From: Ignavibacteriaceae bacterium
GTDB taxonomy: Bacteria > Bacteroidota > Ignavibacteria > Ignavibacteriales > Ignavibacteriaceae
NCBI GenBank assembly: GCA_019638025.1
Contig: JAHBUO010000007.1
Coordinates: forward strand, 1 to 64,000
Length of the DNA: 64,000 bases
Direction: 5' to 3'
The position numbers and the translations under genes were made by a program. Shown here one piece after another: positions 63,314 through 64,000 of this stretch. Under the pieces are notes generated by a model. The model searched no databases. It saw only the letters and a list, made by a program, of their open reading frames with translations, and was not told the DNA's origin. Numbering within the stretch: the first letter of the stretch is position 1; every line of letters starts with the position of its first letter.

Positions 63314-64000
63314 TTAAGTTTTATTCCCTAATAGTCTGCCACCAAAAGTAGAATCTGAATTCTGACTTGAAAATTCACTATCAAAACTGAATCGATTCAT
63401 AATTTGTTGCAACGATAAGGTTAATTGATTCAAATCTTCAGCTGAACGTGCAATTTCCTGAATACCTGCAGCACTCTGTTCCGTTACACTACTTATTGCT
63501 TCAATATTGCGTGAAATTTGTTCGGCAGTTTTTGATTGCTCTTCGCTTGCTGCTGCAACTTGAGTTGCTATATCACTTACTTTTTCTGCACCGATGATAA
63601 TATCATTTAGTACCACATCAGCCTTCATTGCAAGTTCTTTTCCCTTTTCAACTTCTTCTTTCCCCTCATGCATTGCACCGACTGCTTCGGCTGTATCTTT
63701 CTGAATTTTTTTAATCATTTGAGCAATTTCTTTGGTTGCCTTTGTGGTTCTTTCGGCAAGTTTACGAACCTCGTCAGCTACCACTGCAAATCCGCGACCT
63801 TGCTCACCTGCCCTTGCTGCTTCTATTGCCGCATTAAGAGCTAATAGATTAGTTTGATCTGCAATATCATCAATGACCTGTACAATCTCACCAATTTGGT
63901 CACTACTCTTCCCTAATATCTCAACTGTGTCGGCTGATTTATTTACAACGTCAGTAATTCTTAGCATTCCTGCAATAGTTTCTTTTACAACACTACCCCC
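63314..64000 (-). CDS. Methyl-accepting chemotaxis protein, C-terminal part (5' end outside window)
   Basis: About 228 residues, open to the right edge; the coding sequence continues beyond the window, so the internal ATG at 63967 is not taken as the start. The conserved hairpin tip is complete: [40 protein letters not shown]. Coiled-coil arms flank it on both sides, including [20 protein letters not shown]. It ends [10 protein letters not shown] without the NWETF-type CheR-docking pentapeptide. Signal input domain unseen. It couples to CheA, probably of the main operon next to it. Confidence 0.95.
   Translation of the reverse strand, partial: GGSVVKETIAGMLRITDVVNKSADTVEILGKSSDQIGEIVQVIDDIADQTNLLALNAAIEAARAGEQGRGFAVVADEVRKLAERTTKATKEIAQMIKKIQKDTAEAVGAMHEGKEEVEKGKELAMKADVVLNDIIIGAEKVSDIATQVAAASEEQSKTAEQISRNIEAISSVTEQSAAGIQEIARSAEDLNQLTLSLQQIMNRFSFDSEFSSQNSDSTFGGRLLGNKT

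Noticed and set aside
1..64000. Mobile elements, CRISPR arrays, tRNA or rRNA genes
   Set aside because: No transposase, integrase, regular short repeats or RNA-gene signatures were seen; codon and base use look even across the window.

Overview
This window is one almost uninterrupted flagellar and chemotaxis locus. Every supported gene lies on the minus strand, so transcription runs from high to low coordinates. The DNA is AT-rich (roughly one-third GC by eye) and gene-dense, with many 1-4 nt or ATGA-type overlaps. Genes for the L ring (flgH), P ring (flgI, flgA) and outer-membrane-type hook-basal body show a Gram-negative cell. There is no 16S gene. My best guess from the overall protein character is an Ignavibacteria/Chlorobiota-like member of the FCB group; this is low confidence. 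No stretch longer than about 180 bases lacks a gene. I saw no tRNA, rRNA, CRISPR array, insertion sequence or integrase.

Layout, in transcription order. (1) 64000-63314: C-terminal half of a methyl-accepting chemotaxis protein (MCP). (2) 63163-56123: main chemotaxis operon (HEAT-repeat protein, cheR, two cheY, cheZ, cheA, cheB, small unknown). (3) 56011-42351: flgB-flgC-80aa-fliE-F-G-H-I-J-motE-like-fliK-flgD-small operon protein-flgE, closed by a strong intrinsic terminator. (4) 42170-33033: fliL-M-N-O-P-Q-R-flhB-A-F-G (switch, export gate, placement). (5) 32946-6881: a 70-aa membrane protein, sigma-28-like fliA, two HDOD genes, a degenerate histidine kinase, flgF-G-A-H-I-J-N-K-L, a first stator pair, fliW-csrA, a REC-Hpt protein, a second stator pair, then a run of response regulators and PAS kinases ending in a NarL-type two-component pair. 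(6) 6718-<1: a second, smaller chemosensory module (MCP/CheZ-like soluble protein, STAS protein, cheY, cheA, a CheR-type methyltransferase without its N-domain, a metallo-beta-lactamase-fold protein) and the start of another MCP.

The main regulatory reading is that four gaps that look like operon starts each carry a 16-nt element resembling a sigma-54 -24/-12 promoter on the correct strand. They lie before the HEAT-che, flgB, fliL and 70aa-fliA units. This suggests sigma-54 drives structural genes and fliA. FliA itself seems to lack region 3, and no flgM is present. FlgE, the hook protein, has a structured leader with several GGA motifs, one inside a perfect Shine-Dalgarno sequence. Because csrA and fliW are encoded nearby, this leader is a candidate CsrA target. 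Expected genes not seen in the window include flagellin, fliD, fliS, flgM, cheW, cheD and a sigma-54 activator.

The most unusual items are: a soluble 594-aa protein that combines two MCP-tip-like segments with a CheZ-like D-x-x-x-Q motif; a 142-nt coding overlap between motA and motB of the first stator pair; a 1244-residue FliK; a kinase-like protein whose phosphoacceptor His is replaced; a receiver fused to a dimerization/His-phosphotransfer helix with no ATPase; and a 41-nt hairpin in front of the second chemosensory module.
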